Shown here: one piece after another, positions 1-8,252 of the stretch | Numbering within the stretch: position 1 is the stretch's first letter | Layout: every line of letters begins with the position of its first letter | Program-made: the position numbers and the translations under genes | The notes under the pieces: model-generated | Database searches by the model: none | What the model was told of the DNA's origin: nothing | Seen by the model: only the letters and a program-made list of their open reading frames with translations | Assembly: GCA_017941705.1 (NCBI GenBank) | Contig: JAGAVX010000079.1 | Location: forward strand, 1 to 37,093 | Length of the DNA: 37,093 bases | Direction: 5' to 3' | From: Atopobiaceae bacterium | GTDB taxonomy: Bacteria > Actinomycetota > Coriobacteriia > Coriobacteriales > Atopobiaceae

Positions 1-155
1 GCCGTTACCGTGTCGCCTGGCCGCAGCGCCGAGAGGTCCCTGCGGCAGCAGGGCAGCAGGTGGATGTCATCACGCGTCTCATAGTACGCGCAGATGCGCG
101 CCCCCACCTCGGGGTGGCGCGCTGCGTAGTCGCAGCCGACGATGGCGTAGTCCAT
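1..155 (-). CDS. Partial unknown protein, N-terminal 51 residues
   Basis: The ATG lies at 153-155 on the minus strand, and the gene runs off the left edge of the window. A strong ribosome binding site (AGGAGGG in mRNA sense) sits about nine bases upstream. The visible protein starts MDYAIVGCDYAAR and contains a Cys-Cys pair in LLPCCRRDL. I do not recognise the family. The Cys pair could be a metal or redox site, but 51 residues are too few to say. Its start lies only 14 bases below the stop of the truncated hydrolase on the same strand, so the two were probably co-transcribed before the hydrolase was broken. Confidence 0.6.
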   Translation of the reverse strand, partial: MDYAIVGCDYAARHPEVGARICAYYETRDDIHLLPCCRRDLSALRPGDTVT

Positions 156-169
156 AGCGATCGACCCTC

Positions 170-850
170 CTAGAAGAAAGCCCGTATCTCGCGCGCAATC
201 TGGTCGCACCGGTTCTCGAGCGCGAAGTGGCCGCTCTCGACTGGCACGATGCGGGCGCCGGGCACGTCGCGGGCAAACGCCTCCGCACCCGACCAGACGA
301 AGGAGGGGTCCCTCCTACCCCAGACGGCAAGAAGCTTGGGCTGATGCTTGCGCAGGTACACCTGAAACGAGGGATAGAGCACCACGTTGGATCGGTAGTC
401 AAGGATGAGGTCGGACTGCTTCTCCGCGAAGTCGGGTATGGTCGCTGCGTAGTGCAGGTCGAGCTCATAGCCGTCAGGAGAGACGCTGCCCTCCTCGCAG
501 CCGAAAACGTACTGCCCGATGACGGTCTCTCGGGCGAAGGCGCTCTTGTACTGCTCGCGCAGCTCCAACGTGGGATGAGCCCAGTACTCCGCACGAGCCT
601 CCCACTTGGGCCCAAGCCCCTCCTCGTACACGTTGCCGTTCTGGCTCACGATCCCCAGGACGCACTCCGGATGCCGGCACGCTATGCGGAAGCCGATGGG
701 CGCACCGTAGTCGAAGACGTACAGGTAGAAGCGGTCAACGCCAATCGCGTACAGGAAGGACTCCACGACCTCGGACAGGTGGTTGAAGGTGTAGGCGAAT
801 GCGTCGCGCGCGGGACTCTCCGACTGGCCGAAACCAGGGTAGTCCGGCGC
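170..850 (-). pseudogene. 5'-truncated alpha/beta hydrolase (epoxide hydrolase / haloalkane dehalogenase type)
   Basis: The frame stops at 170-172 and is family-like from about 850 downward, beginning APDYPGFGQSE, the usual strand-loop before the cap of alpha/beta hydrolases. The nucleophile elbow reads VFDYGAPIGF, with an Asp nucleophile at about 710-712 as in epoxide hydrolases and haloalkane dehalogenases. The C-terminal catalytic His is in ESGHFALE. The N-terminal 40-60 residues expected before APDYPG, including the HGxP oxyanion strand, are absent. The frame stays open to 1120, but that extension is antisense to a ChbG-like gene and looks like no hydrolase. About 225 residues of a usual 280-300 remain. 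I call it a deletion remnant. A fusion product starting upstream is possible but unlikely. Confidence 0.75.
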
Positions 851-1045
851 ACGGTGGAGAACATGGCCGACGGGGAGACCTACGTGCTCGTCTTCCACCC
901 CGGCTGCCTGGACGCCTTCATCCTGGGCAACTCGAGCCTCACGGTCAACCGCACCAAGGAGGTCGACGCGCTCATCGACCCGAGCTTGCGCGCCTGGCTC
1001 GAGGCACAGCCTGATCTGCGACTCGTCGACTATCGCAACATCTAG
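851..1045 (+). pseudogene. C-terminal fragment of a ChbG/YdjC-like carbohydrate deacetylase
   Basis: The last 60 or so residues resemble the end of ChbG/HpnK (YdjC) deacetylases. There is a metal-binding-type VFHPG motif, then DAFILGNSSLTVNRTKEVD, a DPSLRAWL segment and a terminal LRLVDYRNI. This matches the family pattern HPGYxDxxL...SSxxxxRxxEL...L...L.DY. ChbG proteins are about 240-260 residues, so roughly three quarters is missing. The open frame continues leftward from 851 only as the antisense of the hydrolase fragment. The plus-strand ATG at 863 has no convincing ribosome binding site. Family members deacetylate chitooligosaccharides; this fragment lacks most of the fold and should be inactive. 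Confidence 0.7.
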
Positions 1046-1120
1046 ACTCAGATGCTCGCAGACTTGGGGTACCTTGGGATGAGTTGCAGGATGCCTCAAG
1101 TCCTCAGTAGATGGGGTCAT

Positions 1121-1150
1121 GTGTCACGGGGACGGAGGCGTTGACACACT
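1121..1150. repeat. GGGGAC-type palindromic repeat, copy 1
   Basis: An imperfect hairpin with outer arms GTGTCA and TGACAC around a GGGGACGGAGGCG centre. The same 30 bases recur exactly at 5698-5727, and a diverged copy lies at 5741-5770. It sits between the ends of the ChbG remnant (plus) and the tetR gene (minus), so it could end transcripts from both sides, although there is no long T tract. Confidence 0.7.
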
Positions 1151-1160
1151 CGGGGACGCG

Positions 1161-1772
1161 TCAGTGGACTGTCTCGCCCCTCCCGAACACCTCGTCGAGC
1201 ATGGCCTCGATGATCGCGTCGACCGTCCTCTCGAGGGCATCGGAGTGCAGGTTGGTCCTTCCGAGCAGCGCAAGGGCCAGAGCCTTCTGCAGGTTTGCGA
1301 ACACGCGCCAGTCGCAGCCTTCGCACACGCCGTCCAAGAGCTCCGCGATGGCTTCCATGACCTGCATGTCCTTAGCAGGGTCAAAACTCGCCTCGGGCTC
1401 GAGGTGTGCCATGAGCCACTCGTAGTCCTCGAGCGTCACGATGCGGTAGACGTTGCGCTCTGAACGCCACATGGCCTGAAGCCACGTACGCATCTCACTT
1501 CTCCCCAGGGCCCCATGCTCGTCGTGCAGCTTCCCCAAGAGGTCCATAAGGTCCTGGCGGCCCTCGGTCATCATGGCGTAGACGAACCGCTCCTTGGAGG
1601 GGAAGAAGCTGTAGAACGTTCCCTTGGCGATGCCTACAGCGCGGGTCACGTCCTCCACACGCAGCCTGCGAATGCCGCGCTCTTGCACGAGCCGGCACCC
1701 CTCGACAATCATGCGCTCGTAGAGCTCCCCCTTGTCACGCTCGCTGAAGATTGCCGGCACGAACTCCCCCAT
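1161..1772 (-). CDS. TetR/AcrR family transcriptional regulator
   Basis: A 203-residue protein with a typical TetR N-terminus: helix-turn-helix at about residues 38-58, including VEDVTRAVGIAKGTFYSFF, then an all-alpha ligand domain. It is the last gene of a minus-strand set after the two ABC half-transporters, 78 bases below the second one, so it probably shares their transcript. A 30-bp perfect-arm palindrome just after the promoter of that operon (5607-5636) is the natural candidate operator. The expected role is repression of the transporter, relieved by its substrate or a related toxic or metal-chelating molecule (family knowledge and inference). The ATG at 1770-1772 is the first in the conserved frame. 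Confidence 0.88.
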   Translation of the reverse strand: MGEFVPAIFSERDKGELYERMIVEGCRLVQERGIRRLRVEDVTRAVGIAKGTFYSFFPSKERFVYAMMTEGRQDLMDLLGKLHDEHGALGRSEMRTWLQAMWRSERNVYRIVTLEDYEWLMAHLEPEASFDPAKDMQVMEAIAELLDGVCEGCDWRVFANLQKALALALLGRTNLHSDALERTVDAIIEAMLDEVFGRGETVH

Positions 1773-1850
1773 TCGTCAAGATGCCGCCTCACAGCCATGA
1801 TAGCCGACAGCTGTGGGACCAGAGGGTCGGACCCCCTAGTCCCACAGCAC

Positions 1851-3623
1851 CTAGACGATCTGCCAAACCGAGGCCCTCTCCTGCTCCTCCCACAGACGTG
1901 CGTAGAGCTCGCAGCTCTGTAGCAATTCCTCGTGCGTGCCCTGCGCCACCACGCAGCCACCGTCAATGACCACGATGTTGTCCACCTCGCGGATGGAGTT
2001 CAGGCGATGCGCCACCACGATGACGGTCTTGCCCCGCACCAGCTCGGCGATGGCCTGCTGCACCGCCACCTCGTTGATGGCGTCAAGCGAGCTGGTGGCC
2101 TCGTCGAGCAACACGATCGGCGCGTCCTTGAGCAAAGCCCGCGCGATGCTGACCCGCTGGCGCTCGCCGCCAGAGAGCGTAGAGCCGCCCTCCCCCACGA
2201 CGGTCTCGAAGCCCTGCGGAAGCGCCTCGATGAAGTCTAGGGCAGCGGCACGGCGCGCGGCATCGCGGACCTCTTCGTCAGTCGCGTCGAGCCTGCCCAT
2301 GCGGATGTTGTCCGCGATGGTGCCTTGGAAGAGGAACACGTCCTGGAAGACGATGGAAACGCGGGAGAGCACGTCCGCCGCCCCGATGTCACGCTCGTCG
2401 CACCCACCGATGCGCACCGCGCCCACCGTCGGGTCCCAGAAGCGGGCTACCAGGCGGCAGACGGTCGACTTGCCCGAGCCGCTCGGCCCCACCAGGGCGG
2501 TGACCTTGCCCTGAGGCATGCACACGTCAACCCCGTCCAGCACGAGGCGCGCGTCCGCGTCATCAGAATACGAGAAGGACACCTGCTCGAAGGACACGTC
2601 CGCGGAGGCGGGGTCCTGGGCCTCGCCCACAGCCGGCTCGCTCAGCTCCTCCTCCTGCGCGAGCGCACGGATGCGACTCCCCGCGGCCCGCGCGTTGGCG
2701 TAGTCGGACAGGTAGTAGAACAGCGTGAAGATGGGCTCGTACACCGAGAGCGTCAGCAGCAGGAACACCAGCAGAGCAAAGGGGTCGACCGCTCCGGCAG
2801 ACGCAAGCGCCGCGCCCGTAAGCATGACGACGCCCGCGCCCGCCCCGATGACGGCCTTGCCAAAGACGGCTATTGGACGGCTTGCCGCCTCGCGTCCCAC
2901 CGAGGCCGCGCGCAGCCCCTCGAAACTCCTCTTGAGGGCATCAAAGCTCGCACCGGCCATGCCGAAGGCCCTGAGCGTGGTGATGCCGCCCGCATACTCG
3001 ATGGAACGGTTCGTCGCCTCCTGCGAGGCCATGGTGAGCGCCTCGCCGCTCTCACCCATGGTGTGGAACCCCCGCATGAGGAAGGGCACTGCAACGGGGA
3101 TCACCGCGAAGGTCGCGAGCGCAAGGCGCCAGTCAAAGAAGAGCAGCACGACCAAGGCAAGCGCCAGGCGCGCGATGATGGTCGCCACCTGCGAGAGCAC
3201 GTCCCAGCCGTAGTTGGTCACCGTCTCGAAGTCTCGCTGCAGCACGCTCACCACGTCGCCCGCGCCGGCACGGTCGTAGAAGCCCATGGGAAGGCGACGC
3301 AGCTTCTCGCCCAAGGCCAGACGCGCGTCCAGCGCGATGTCGCTCATACCGGCGCACGACAGCACGTACAGCCGATGCGACGAGAGATACGAGATCACGG
3401 CCTGCACCACGAGCACCCCGACGCAGCACCAGAGCCCCTTGATGTCGAGGGGCGTCCCGGGATGGATGACCGGCTGCACGAGCATCCACGTGGCAACCAA
3501 GCAGATGCCCGAGGGCACCGTGGAGATGATCGAGTCAAGCACACGCCATGCGACCAGGCCAACCAAGCGCTCCGGCGTGCCAAACGTGAGGTCCTCGATC
3601 GACTGTCTCAGATTGAAGTCCAT
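1851..3623 (-). CDS. ABC half-transporter, second subunit of an IrtAB/YbtPQ-like pair
   Basis: A 590-residue fused membrane and ATPase protein. The transmembrane domain spans about residues 20-310 and the nucleotide-binding domain about 343-580. Walker A is GPSGSGKS at 379-386, the signature LSGGE at 483-487, Walker B IVLLDE at 503-508, and the switch His about 539. All ATPase residues look intact. The start is three bases past the stop of the upstream subunit, which implies translational coupling and a heterodimer. The closest architecture I recognise is the IrtB/YbtQ type, exporter-fold proteins that can import siderophores or export compounds. No siderophore genes are in the window, so the substrate is unknown. 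Confidence 0.9.
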   Translation of the reverse strand: MDFNLRQSIEDLTFGTPERLVGLVAWRVLDSIISTVPSGICLVATWMLVQPVIHPGTPLDIKGLWCCVGVLVVQAVISYLSSHRLYVLSCAGMSDIALDARLALGEKLRRLPMGFYDRAGAGDVVSVLQRDFETVTNYGWDVLSQVATIIARLALALVVLLFFDWRLALATFAVIPVAVPFLMRGFHTMGESGEALTMASQEATNRSIEYAGGITTLRAFGMAGASFDALKRSFEGLRAASVGREAASRPIAVFGKAVIGAGAGVVMLTGAALASAGAVDPFALLVFLLLTLSVYEPIFTLFYYLSDYANARAAGSRIRALAQEEELSEPAVGEAQDPASADVSFEQVSFSYSDDADARLVLDGVDVCMPQGKVTALVGPSGSGKSTVCRLVARFWDPTVGAVRIGGCDERDIGAADVLSRVSIVFQDVFLFQGTIADNIRMGRLDATDEEVRDAARRAAALDFIEALPQGFETVVGEGGSTLSGGERQRVSIARALLKDAPIVLLDEATSSLDAINEVAVQQAIAELVRGKTVIVVAHRLNSIREVDNIVVIDGGCVVAQGTHEELLQSCELYARLWEEQERASVWQIV

Positions 3624-3626
3624 GAC

Positions 3627-5591
3627 CTATTCCTCCCCGCTCTCTGCGTTCAGCCCAGCCGTCTCGGGCATGTTGCTCAGGGCCCAACGGCTCCGCGCGC
3701 GGTCGGCGTCGACCATGGCGCGATAGGTCGCGCAGGCCTCGAGCAGCTCAGCGTGGGTTCCTTCTCCCACCACGTGCCCTTGGTCGAGCACCACGATCCT
3801 GTCGGCGCCCTCCACGGTCTTCAGGCGGTGCGCAATGACCAGCACGGTCTTGCCTGCCGCCAGCTTGCTCAGCCCCTCCTGTATCTGCGCCTCGTTGTCG
3901 GGATCGGCGTAGGCCGTCGCCTCGTCGAGGATGACGACAGGCGCGTCGCGCAAAAGCACGCGCGCCACGGCAATGCGCTGGCGCTCGCCTCCCGAGAGAG
4001 ACGCGCCTCCCTCACCCAGAACCGTCTCGTAGCCCTGCGGAAGGGCCTCGATGACCTCGTGGATGCGGGCAGCCTTCGCGGCGCCGACCACCTGCTCGTG
4101 CGTTGCCTTAGTTCCCATGAGGATGTTTGCCTCGACCGTGTCGTGAAAGAGGAAGGTGTCCTGCGACACGAGGGACGTGCACGCCGCGAGGTCTTGGCTC
4201 GCCATGTCGCGCACGTCGATGCCGCCCAAAAGGACCTGGCCCTCCTGCGGGTCGAAGAAGCGCAGGGCGAGCGCCGCGCAGGTGGACTTGCCCGAGCCGC
4301 TGGGACCCACCACCCCAACCACACTTCCCTGCTCTACCTGGAAGCTCACGTGGTCGAGGGCCACAGGCGAGGCCTGCCCGTCGTCAGAGGGGTAGGCAAA
4401 CGTGACGTCACGAAACTCAAGGTCATAGGACGAAGGCGTCTGTGGAGCCTCGGGCTCAGCGACCTCTTCGAGTGCCAGGACCTGGTCAATGCGCGCCACG
4501 CTCGCGTTGACCGAGGTGAACGAGATGGCCTTCACGAGCATCTGCAGCACCGGCTCCTTCATGGCCCCACCGACGAGGAAGAAGAGCAGTGCCTTGCTGA
4601 CGAACTCGGGGTATGGCGCCGCAGTGGCAGCCAAGAAGATGACAGCCGGGAGCAGGAAGAGCATCTGCGTGCCGATAGCGGCATAGAGCTTGCCCATGCC
4701 GCGTGCGTTGAACCATGTGGCCCACTTGACGTTGCCCACAAACTCGCGTGCGTCCTCCTCCAGGCGGGCAAAGGCGCCGTCGCTGCGGTTGAAGACCTTG
4801 ACCACGGGCATGCCGTGCACGTATTCCACGGTGGTCCCGTTCATGCGCTCGAGGCTGCGCGCCATGGCCACCTGGCAGGCAGAGCCCTCAGGGCTCCCCA
4901 GCGCAGAGCCCAAGAGCGCAAACGAGAGCACGATGGGCACGATGAGCAGCAAGGCGAGCCGCCAGTCGACGAAGAGCATCGCCACGATGGTGAGCAGCGG
5001 CATGGCGACGGCGCTCATGGTGTCCTGGAGGTTGTGCCCGATGAACGCCTCGATCATCTCCACGTCATCTACCAGCACCTTCTTGAGCTCGCCCTGCCTG
5101 ATGCCTCCAAACCAGCCACTCGGCACGCGGGCCAGCTTGCCCATGAGCGCCGTGCGCACCTCAAGCAGCACGTCGAAGGCCGCGCGATGCGCAAGCATGA
5201 GGGAGAGGTACGAGAGCAGAGCGCCAGCGACGGCTGCCGCAATGGTCGCAAGCGCACAGGTTCGCATGAGCGAGGCATCCATGGCGGGCGTGTCGTCCCA
5301 GTGGGCGATGAGCTCGCGCACGAATGCGTACACCGCAAAGGTGGGTACCAGGCGCACGAGTGACGAGGCGACCGCGGCAAGGCACGCCCCCACGAGCATG
5401 CTCGTCCGCCCCGACGCAAGCTCGAGCAGGCGCGGAAGGCCGCTCTTTGCTGTTGCCTCCTGTCCCTCCCCCTGCGTCACGCCCTGCGATACGGTGCCCG
5501 TGGTGTCCACCGCCACGGGATTCGCGTAGTAGTCTGCCTGCGCCTTTGAGTAAATGGTCTTGAGCGCTGGCCTGAACTCCCCTGAAGCCAT
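3627..5591 (-). CDS. ABC half-transporter, first subunit of an IrtAB/YbtPQ-like pair
   Basis: A 654-residue membrane-ATPase fusion. A hydrophilic N-terminal tail of about 50 residues precedes the transmembrane domain (about 60-365), and the ATPase follows (about 390-640). Walker A is GPSGSGKS at 429-436, the signature LSGGE at 532-536, Walker B VVILDE at 552-557, followed by ATAYADPDNE, a D-loop wording typical of the IrtA/YbtP side of such pairs. The switch His is about 588. There is no extra siderophore-interacting domain as in mycobacterial IrtA. The ATG at 5589-5591 has a GGAGGG site upstream. It is the first gene of the three-gene set with the second half-transporter and tetR. Confidence 0.9.
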   Translation of the reverse strand: MASGEFRPALKTIYSKAQADYYANPVAVDTTGTVSQGVTQGEGQEATAKSGLPRLLELASGRTSMLVGACLAAVASSLVRLVPTFAVYAFVRELIAHWDDTPAMDASLMRTCALATIAAAVAGALLSYLSLMLAHRAAFDVLLEVRTALMGKLARVPSGWFGGIRQGELKKVLVDDVEMIEAFIGHNLQDTMSAVAMPLLTIVAMLFVDWRLALLLIVPIVLSFALLGSALGSPEGSACQVAMARSLERMNGTTVEYVHGMPVVKVFNRSDGAFARLEEDAREFVGNVKWATWFNARGMGKLYAAIGTQMLFLLPAVIFLAATAAPYPEFVSKALLFFLVGGAMKEPVLQMLVKAISFTSVNASVARIDQVLALEEVAEPEAPQTPSSYDLEFRDVTFAYPSDDGQASPVALDHVSFQVEQGSVVGVVGPSGSGKSTCAALALRFFDPQEGQVLLGGIDVRDMASQDLAACTSLVSQDTFLFHDTVEANILMGTKATHEQVVGAAKAARIHEVIEALPQGYETVLGEGGASLSGGERQRIAVARVLLRDAPVVILDEATAYADPDNEAQIQEGLSKLAAGKTVLVIAHRLKTVEGADRIVVLDQGHVVGEGTHAELLEACATYRAMVDADRARSRWALSNMPETAGLNAESGEE

Positions 5592-5606
5592 GTTCTGCCC
5601 TCCGTA

Positions 5607-5636
5607 AAATGACCAGATTAGTATTTCTGGTCATTT
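5607..5636. promoter_or_regulatory. 30-bp operator-like palindrome before the ABC operon
   Basis: Perfect 10-base arms AAATGACCAG and CTGGTCATTT flank a 10-base spacer. It lies directly downstream of the predicted -10 box and just upstream of the ribosome binding site of the first ABC gene, where a bound repressor would block transcription. The TetR protein encoded at the end of the operon is the likely ligand (inference from position and symmetry). Confidence 0.72.
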
Positions 5637-5664
5637 ATGATAGACAGATCGGTCGCAATGGCAA
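5637..5664 (-). promoter_or_regulatory. Sigma-70-type promoter for the ABC-tetR operon
   Basis: In minus-strand sense a TTGCCA -35 box (5659-5664) and a TATCAT -10 box (5637-5642) are 16 bases apart. The start point would fall inside the adjacent palindrome at 5607-5636. Confidence 0.55.
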
Positions 5665-5697
5665 GAATAAGTTTGCTAAAGTTAACTTGCATCGGGT

Positions 5698-5770
5698 GTG
5701 TCACGGGGACGGAGGCGTTGACACACTTTCTGTCACGGGTGTGTCAAGGGGACGGAGGCGCCGACAAACT
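5698..5770. repeat. Two GGGGAC-type palindromic repeats in tandem
   Basis: Copy 2 (5698-5727) is identical to the repeat at 1121-1150. Copy 3 (5741-5770) has the same design with changes (GTGTCAAGGGGACGG, then GCCGACAAAC). The ABC-tetR operon is therefore bracketed by the same 30-base repeat. The element lies between the divergent ABC operon and the membrane protein gene, so it cannot simply be a terminator of either. Confidence 0.7.
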
Positions 5771-5841
5771 TTCGCCCAGCATTACAACGACATTCCATGA
5801 TGTTAGAATGAGCTAACTCTAGGCAACTGCTGGGAGGTCCC

Positions 5842-6588
5842 ATGAACACCATCGGCATCGACGACAACCTCGACCGCCCGCGCATAGGCAAGCTCCTCAT
5901 CATCGGCCTCCTCGGCTGCGTGCTCACCGGAGCGGGAGACTTTCTCCTTGGGTACGCCGAACCTGCCGATGTGGCAGGCGGTGCCTTCGAAGCCATACTC
6001 GCCACCGCAATCAGCCTCTCTGACGGCACGCTCTTCGCGGGCGGCCTTCTGGGCTTCTTTGGCCTGTTCATCGAGGGGCTCGCCTTCTTCGGCATCTACC
6101 GCCTCATGGCGGACGCCGCCCCGCGCTACGCGCACGTCTTCCGCTCGGGCATCTTCTTCTACCTCTGGCTGGCGCCGGTGGGCTGCCACATGAACATGGC
6201 CCTCATCAGCTACCTCTACAAGCGGCTCCTTTCGCTCGATCCCATGGTCGCCCACGAGGCGGTGGGTCCCATGTACCTGGCCTTCTGCATACCCCTCTAC
6301 GTCCTGCTCGTACTGGGCTGGGTCCCCCTTCTGGTGGCACAGTGGAAGGCGTTCTCCGAGGGCAAGACCCCCTACCCCACCTACGCCAAGTGGTTCAACC
6401 TCGCCACTGGAGCGGTCCCCACTCTTCTGGTGTCGTTTTTGCTCGGTGCCAACACCGCCATCGGCGGCGGCATTGGCACGATGTTCCTCAGCGTGGGCAA
6501 TGCGGTCACGTTCGGCGGACTTCTGGTGACCCTTCCCAGCGAGGAGCGCTTCGCTGAGTTCCGCGCCGAACTTGGCATGCCGACGTGA
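5842..6588 (+). CDS. Multi-pass membrane protein of unknown function
   Basis: A 248-residue protein with a GGGAGG ribosome binding site seven bases before the ATG. Hydrophobic segments are visible at about residues 17-38, 63-88, 101-125, 143-167, 188-206 and 210-230, so it is an integral membrane protein with about six or seven passes. Several charged or polar residues (Glu78, His116, Lys127) lie in or near segments. I see no transporter or enzyme signature and do not recognise the family with confidence. It is followed 56 bases later, on the same strand, by the ATC-hydrolase/reductase fusion, so the two may form an operon. Confidence 0.8.
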   Translation: MNTIGIDDNLDRPRIGKLLIIGLLGCVLTGAGDFLLGYAEPADVAGGAFEAILATAISLSDGTLFAGGLLGFFGLFIEGLAFFGIYRLMADAAPRYAHVFRSGIFFYLWLAPVGCHMNMALISYLYKRLLSLDPMVAHEAVGPMYLAFCIPLYVLLVLGWVPLLVAQWKAFSEGKTPYPTYAKWFNLATGAVPTLLVSFLLGANTAIGGGIGTMFLSVGNAVTFGGLLVTLPSEERFAEFRAELGMPT

Positions 6589-6644
6589 GTATTGAGCCGC
6601 AAGGGTAAGAAGACCAGGAAACTCGCCATGTCAGGAGGCCAGCC

Positions 6645-8252
6645 ATGTCACACTCCGCACGCAAGCTGCTGGAGCAGAAGAAGTTCGATCCGCTCATTGC
6701 CACACTGTCCGACCGGCTGGGCACAGACAACACTGCAGCACTCTGGATGCGTGCCGAACAGCGGCTGGACGGCCTGCTCAAGACCACCGACGAGCTCAGC
6801 AAAGAGGAGAAAGCGCACGTAGAGGGCTACATCATGCCCACATTCGCCCTCTACCGGGAGATGTCGGAGGAGATGGGCAGGGATGAAGCCCTCGCGCTCC
6901 TCATGGACTTCGCCCACACCAACGCACTGGTGAACCGCCGCTTCTTCGAGCGGATGGTGAGCATTCCCGGCGGGAAAGGCCTCTTTTTACGTGGCTTTGC
7001 CATCATGCAGCCGCGCGCGTTTGGGGAGAGCGCTGGCTTTGCCGTGCGCAGCACCTCTAACGACGGGACCCACGCGCACCTTGACATCGTGGGTTGCCCC
7101 TACCAACGCGTGACGGCCGAGCTTGGCGCGCCCGAGCTCTGCAACCTCTTCTGCACCAACGACGACATCATCTATGGCGACCTGCCCGGCATCCGATTCT
7201 CGCGTACAGGGACGCTGGGACGGGGCGACGCGGTATGCGACTTCGACGTGAGCCTAGCGGAGGGGACGGCCGTGGAGCCACGCAAGCTGCTCGTCGTTGG
7301 AGTCGGCGTCATCGGCAGCTACCTCACGCAGGTGCTCTGCGAGGCCGGCCATGACGTGTACGTGGTGGCCCGCGGTAGATGGGCCGACACGATAGAGCGT
7401 GACGGCCTGAGAATCCGCCACTATCTCCAGCGCAAGGACACGACGTGCCGCCCCCGCGTGGTACGCGAGCTGCCAACAGGTGAGCACTTCGACGCGACCT
7501 TCGTGGTCATGCGACAGGACCAGATGGTCGCGCTTGCGCCAGAGCTCGCCACCCTCGACACGGACCTCGTGGTCTGCGTGGGAAACGACCTCAGGACAGA
7601 TGAGGTCGAGACGGCCATCCGCGCAGACGGCGCGGGCCCCGAGCGGGTGCTCTTCGGCTTCCAGGGGACGGCTGGGCACCGCGAGGCGGACCGCGCGGTC
7701 GTAGTGCGCCTCGGAGCCTGGCACCTCACCGTGGGGTCCCTTGCGGGCGAGGTCTCCGAGCGGGATCGAGCGCTCCTCGAGAGCATCTTCTGCGGAAGCT
7801 ACCGAGCAAACTTCCAGCACGACATGCGCTGGTGGCTCGTGTGCCACGCGGTATCGGTGCTTCCCTTCTGCTTCCTCGCCTATCGCCTGGACTGCGACCT
7901 GACCAAAGCGACGGCGGCAGACATCACCGCGCTCACCGACGCGATGCTGGAGGGCTACAGGGCGGTGCTTGCCGCGGGAGGCATGATCTTACCCGAGGGC
8001 GACGAGGACTTCCTCAAGCCTGGCCCCAAGCGCATCGCATGGGAAATCGGGCTCAGGGTCATGGCCAAGACCGCCATCGGACGCCTCTGCGTGACCGACC
8101 ACTGCAAGAACGCCGTATCGGAGATGCGCGTACTCGATGAGGGCGTGGCGGAGCTCTTCGCGCAGGTGCCGGATGTGGCACATCCCGCCTGGGACGCGTT
8201 GCGCACCGCAATGCCCACCTGGGACGAGCTGGAGCGCGTCTGGCAGAGCTAG
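6645..8252 (+). CDS. Fusion: ATC-hydrolase-like domain plus ketopantoate-reductase-like domain
   Basis: A 535-residue protein with two parts. Residues 1 to about 205 resemble the L-2-amino-thiazoline-4-carboxylate (ATC) hydrolase family, including the closing motif RTGTLGRGDAVCDF (187-200), where that family has a conserved Gly-Asp and Cys-Asp-Phe. Residues about 213-535 are a dehydrogenase of the ApbA/PanE (ketopantoate reductase) type: a Rossmann GVGVIGSYL at 219-227, a cofactor Arg in VARGRW, and a helical C-terminal half. PanE alone is about 300 residues, so the second part is full length. An AGGAGG-type site precedes the ATG. The substrate is unknown. An in-frame TAG at 8250 is followed by 55 more open codons (8253-8420). 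Confidence 0.8.
   Translation: MSHSARKLLEQKKFDPLIATLSDRLGTDNTAALWMRAEQRLDGLLKTTDELSKEEKAHVEGYIMPTFALYREMSEEMGRDEALALLMDFAHTNALVNRRFFERMVSIPGGKGLFLRGFAIMQPRAFGESAGFAVRSTSNDGTHAHLDIVGCPYQRVTAELGAPELCNLFCTNDDIIYGDLPGIRFSRTGTLGRGDAVCDFDVSLAEGTAVEPRKLLVVGVGVIGSYLTQVLCEAGHDVYVVARGRWADTIERDGLRIRHYLQRKDTTCRPRVVRELPTGEHFDATFVVMRQDQMVALAPELATLDTDLVVCVGNDLRTDEVETAIRADGAGPERVLFGFQGTAGHREADRAVVVRLGAWHLTVGSLAGEVSERDRALLESIFCGSYRANFQHDMRWWLVCHAVSVLPFCFLAYRLDCDLTKATAADITALTDAMLEGYRAVLAAGGMILPEGDEDFLKPGPKRIAWEIGLRVMAKTAIGRLCVTDHCKNAVSEMRVLDEGVAELFAQVPDVAHPAWDALRTAMPTWDELERVWQS

Noticed and set aside
851..1120. First 90 codons of a 316-residue hydrolase
   Set aside because: This part is antisense to a recognisable ChbG C-terminus and lacks any hydrolase motif.
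2325..5363. A 1012-codon plus-strand open frame
   Set aside because: It is antisense to two clear ABC transporters, rich in His, Arg, Gln and Glu as expected from the complement of GC-biased codons, and matches no family.
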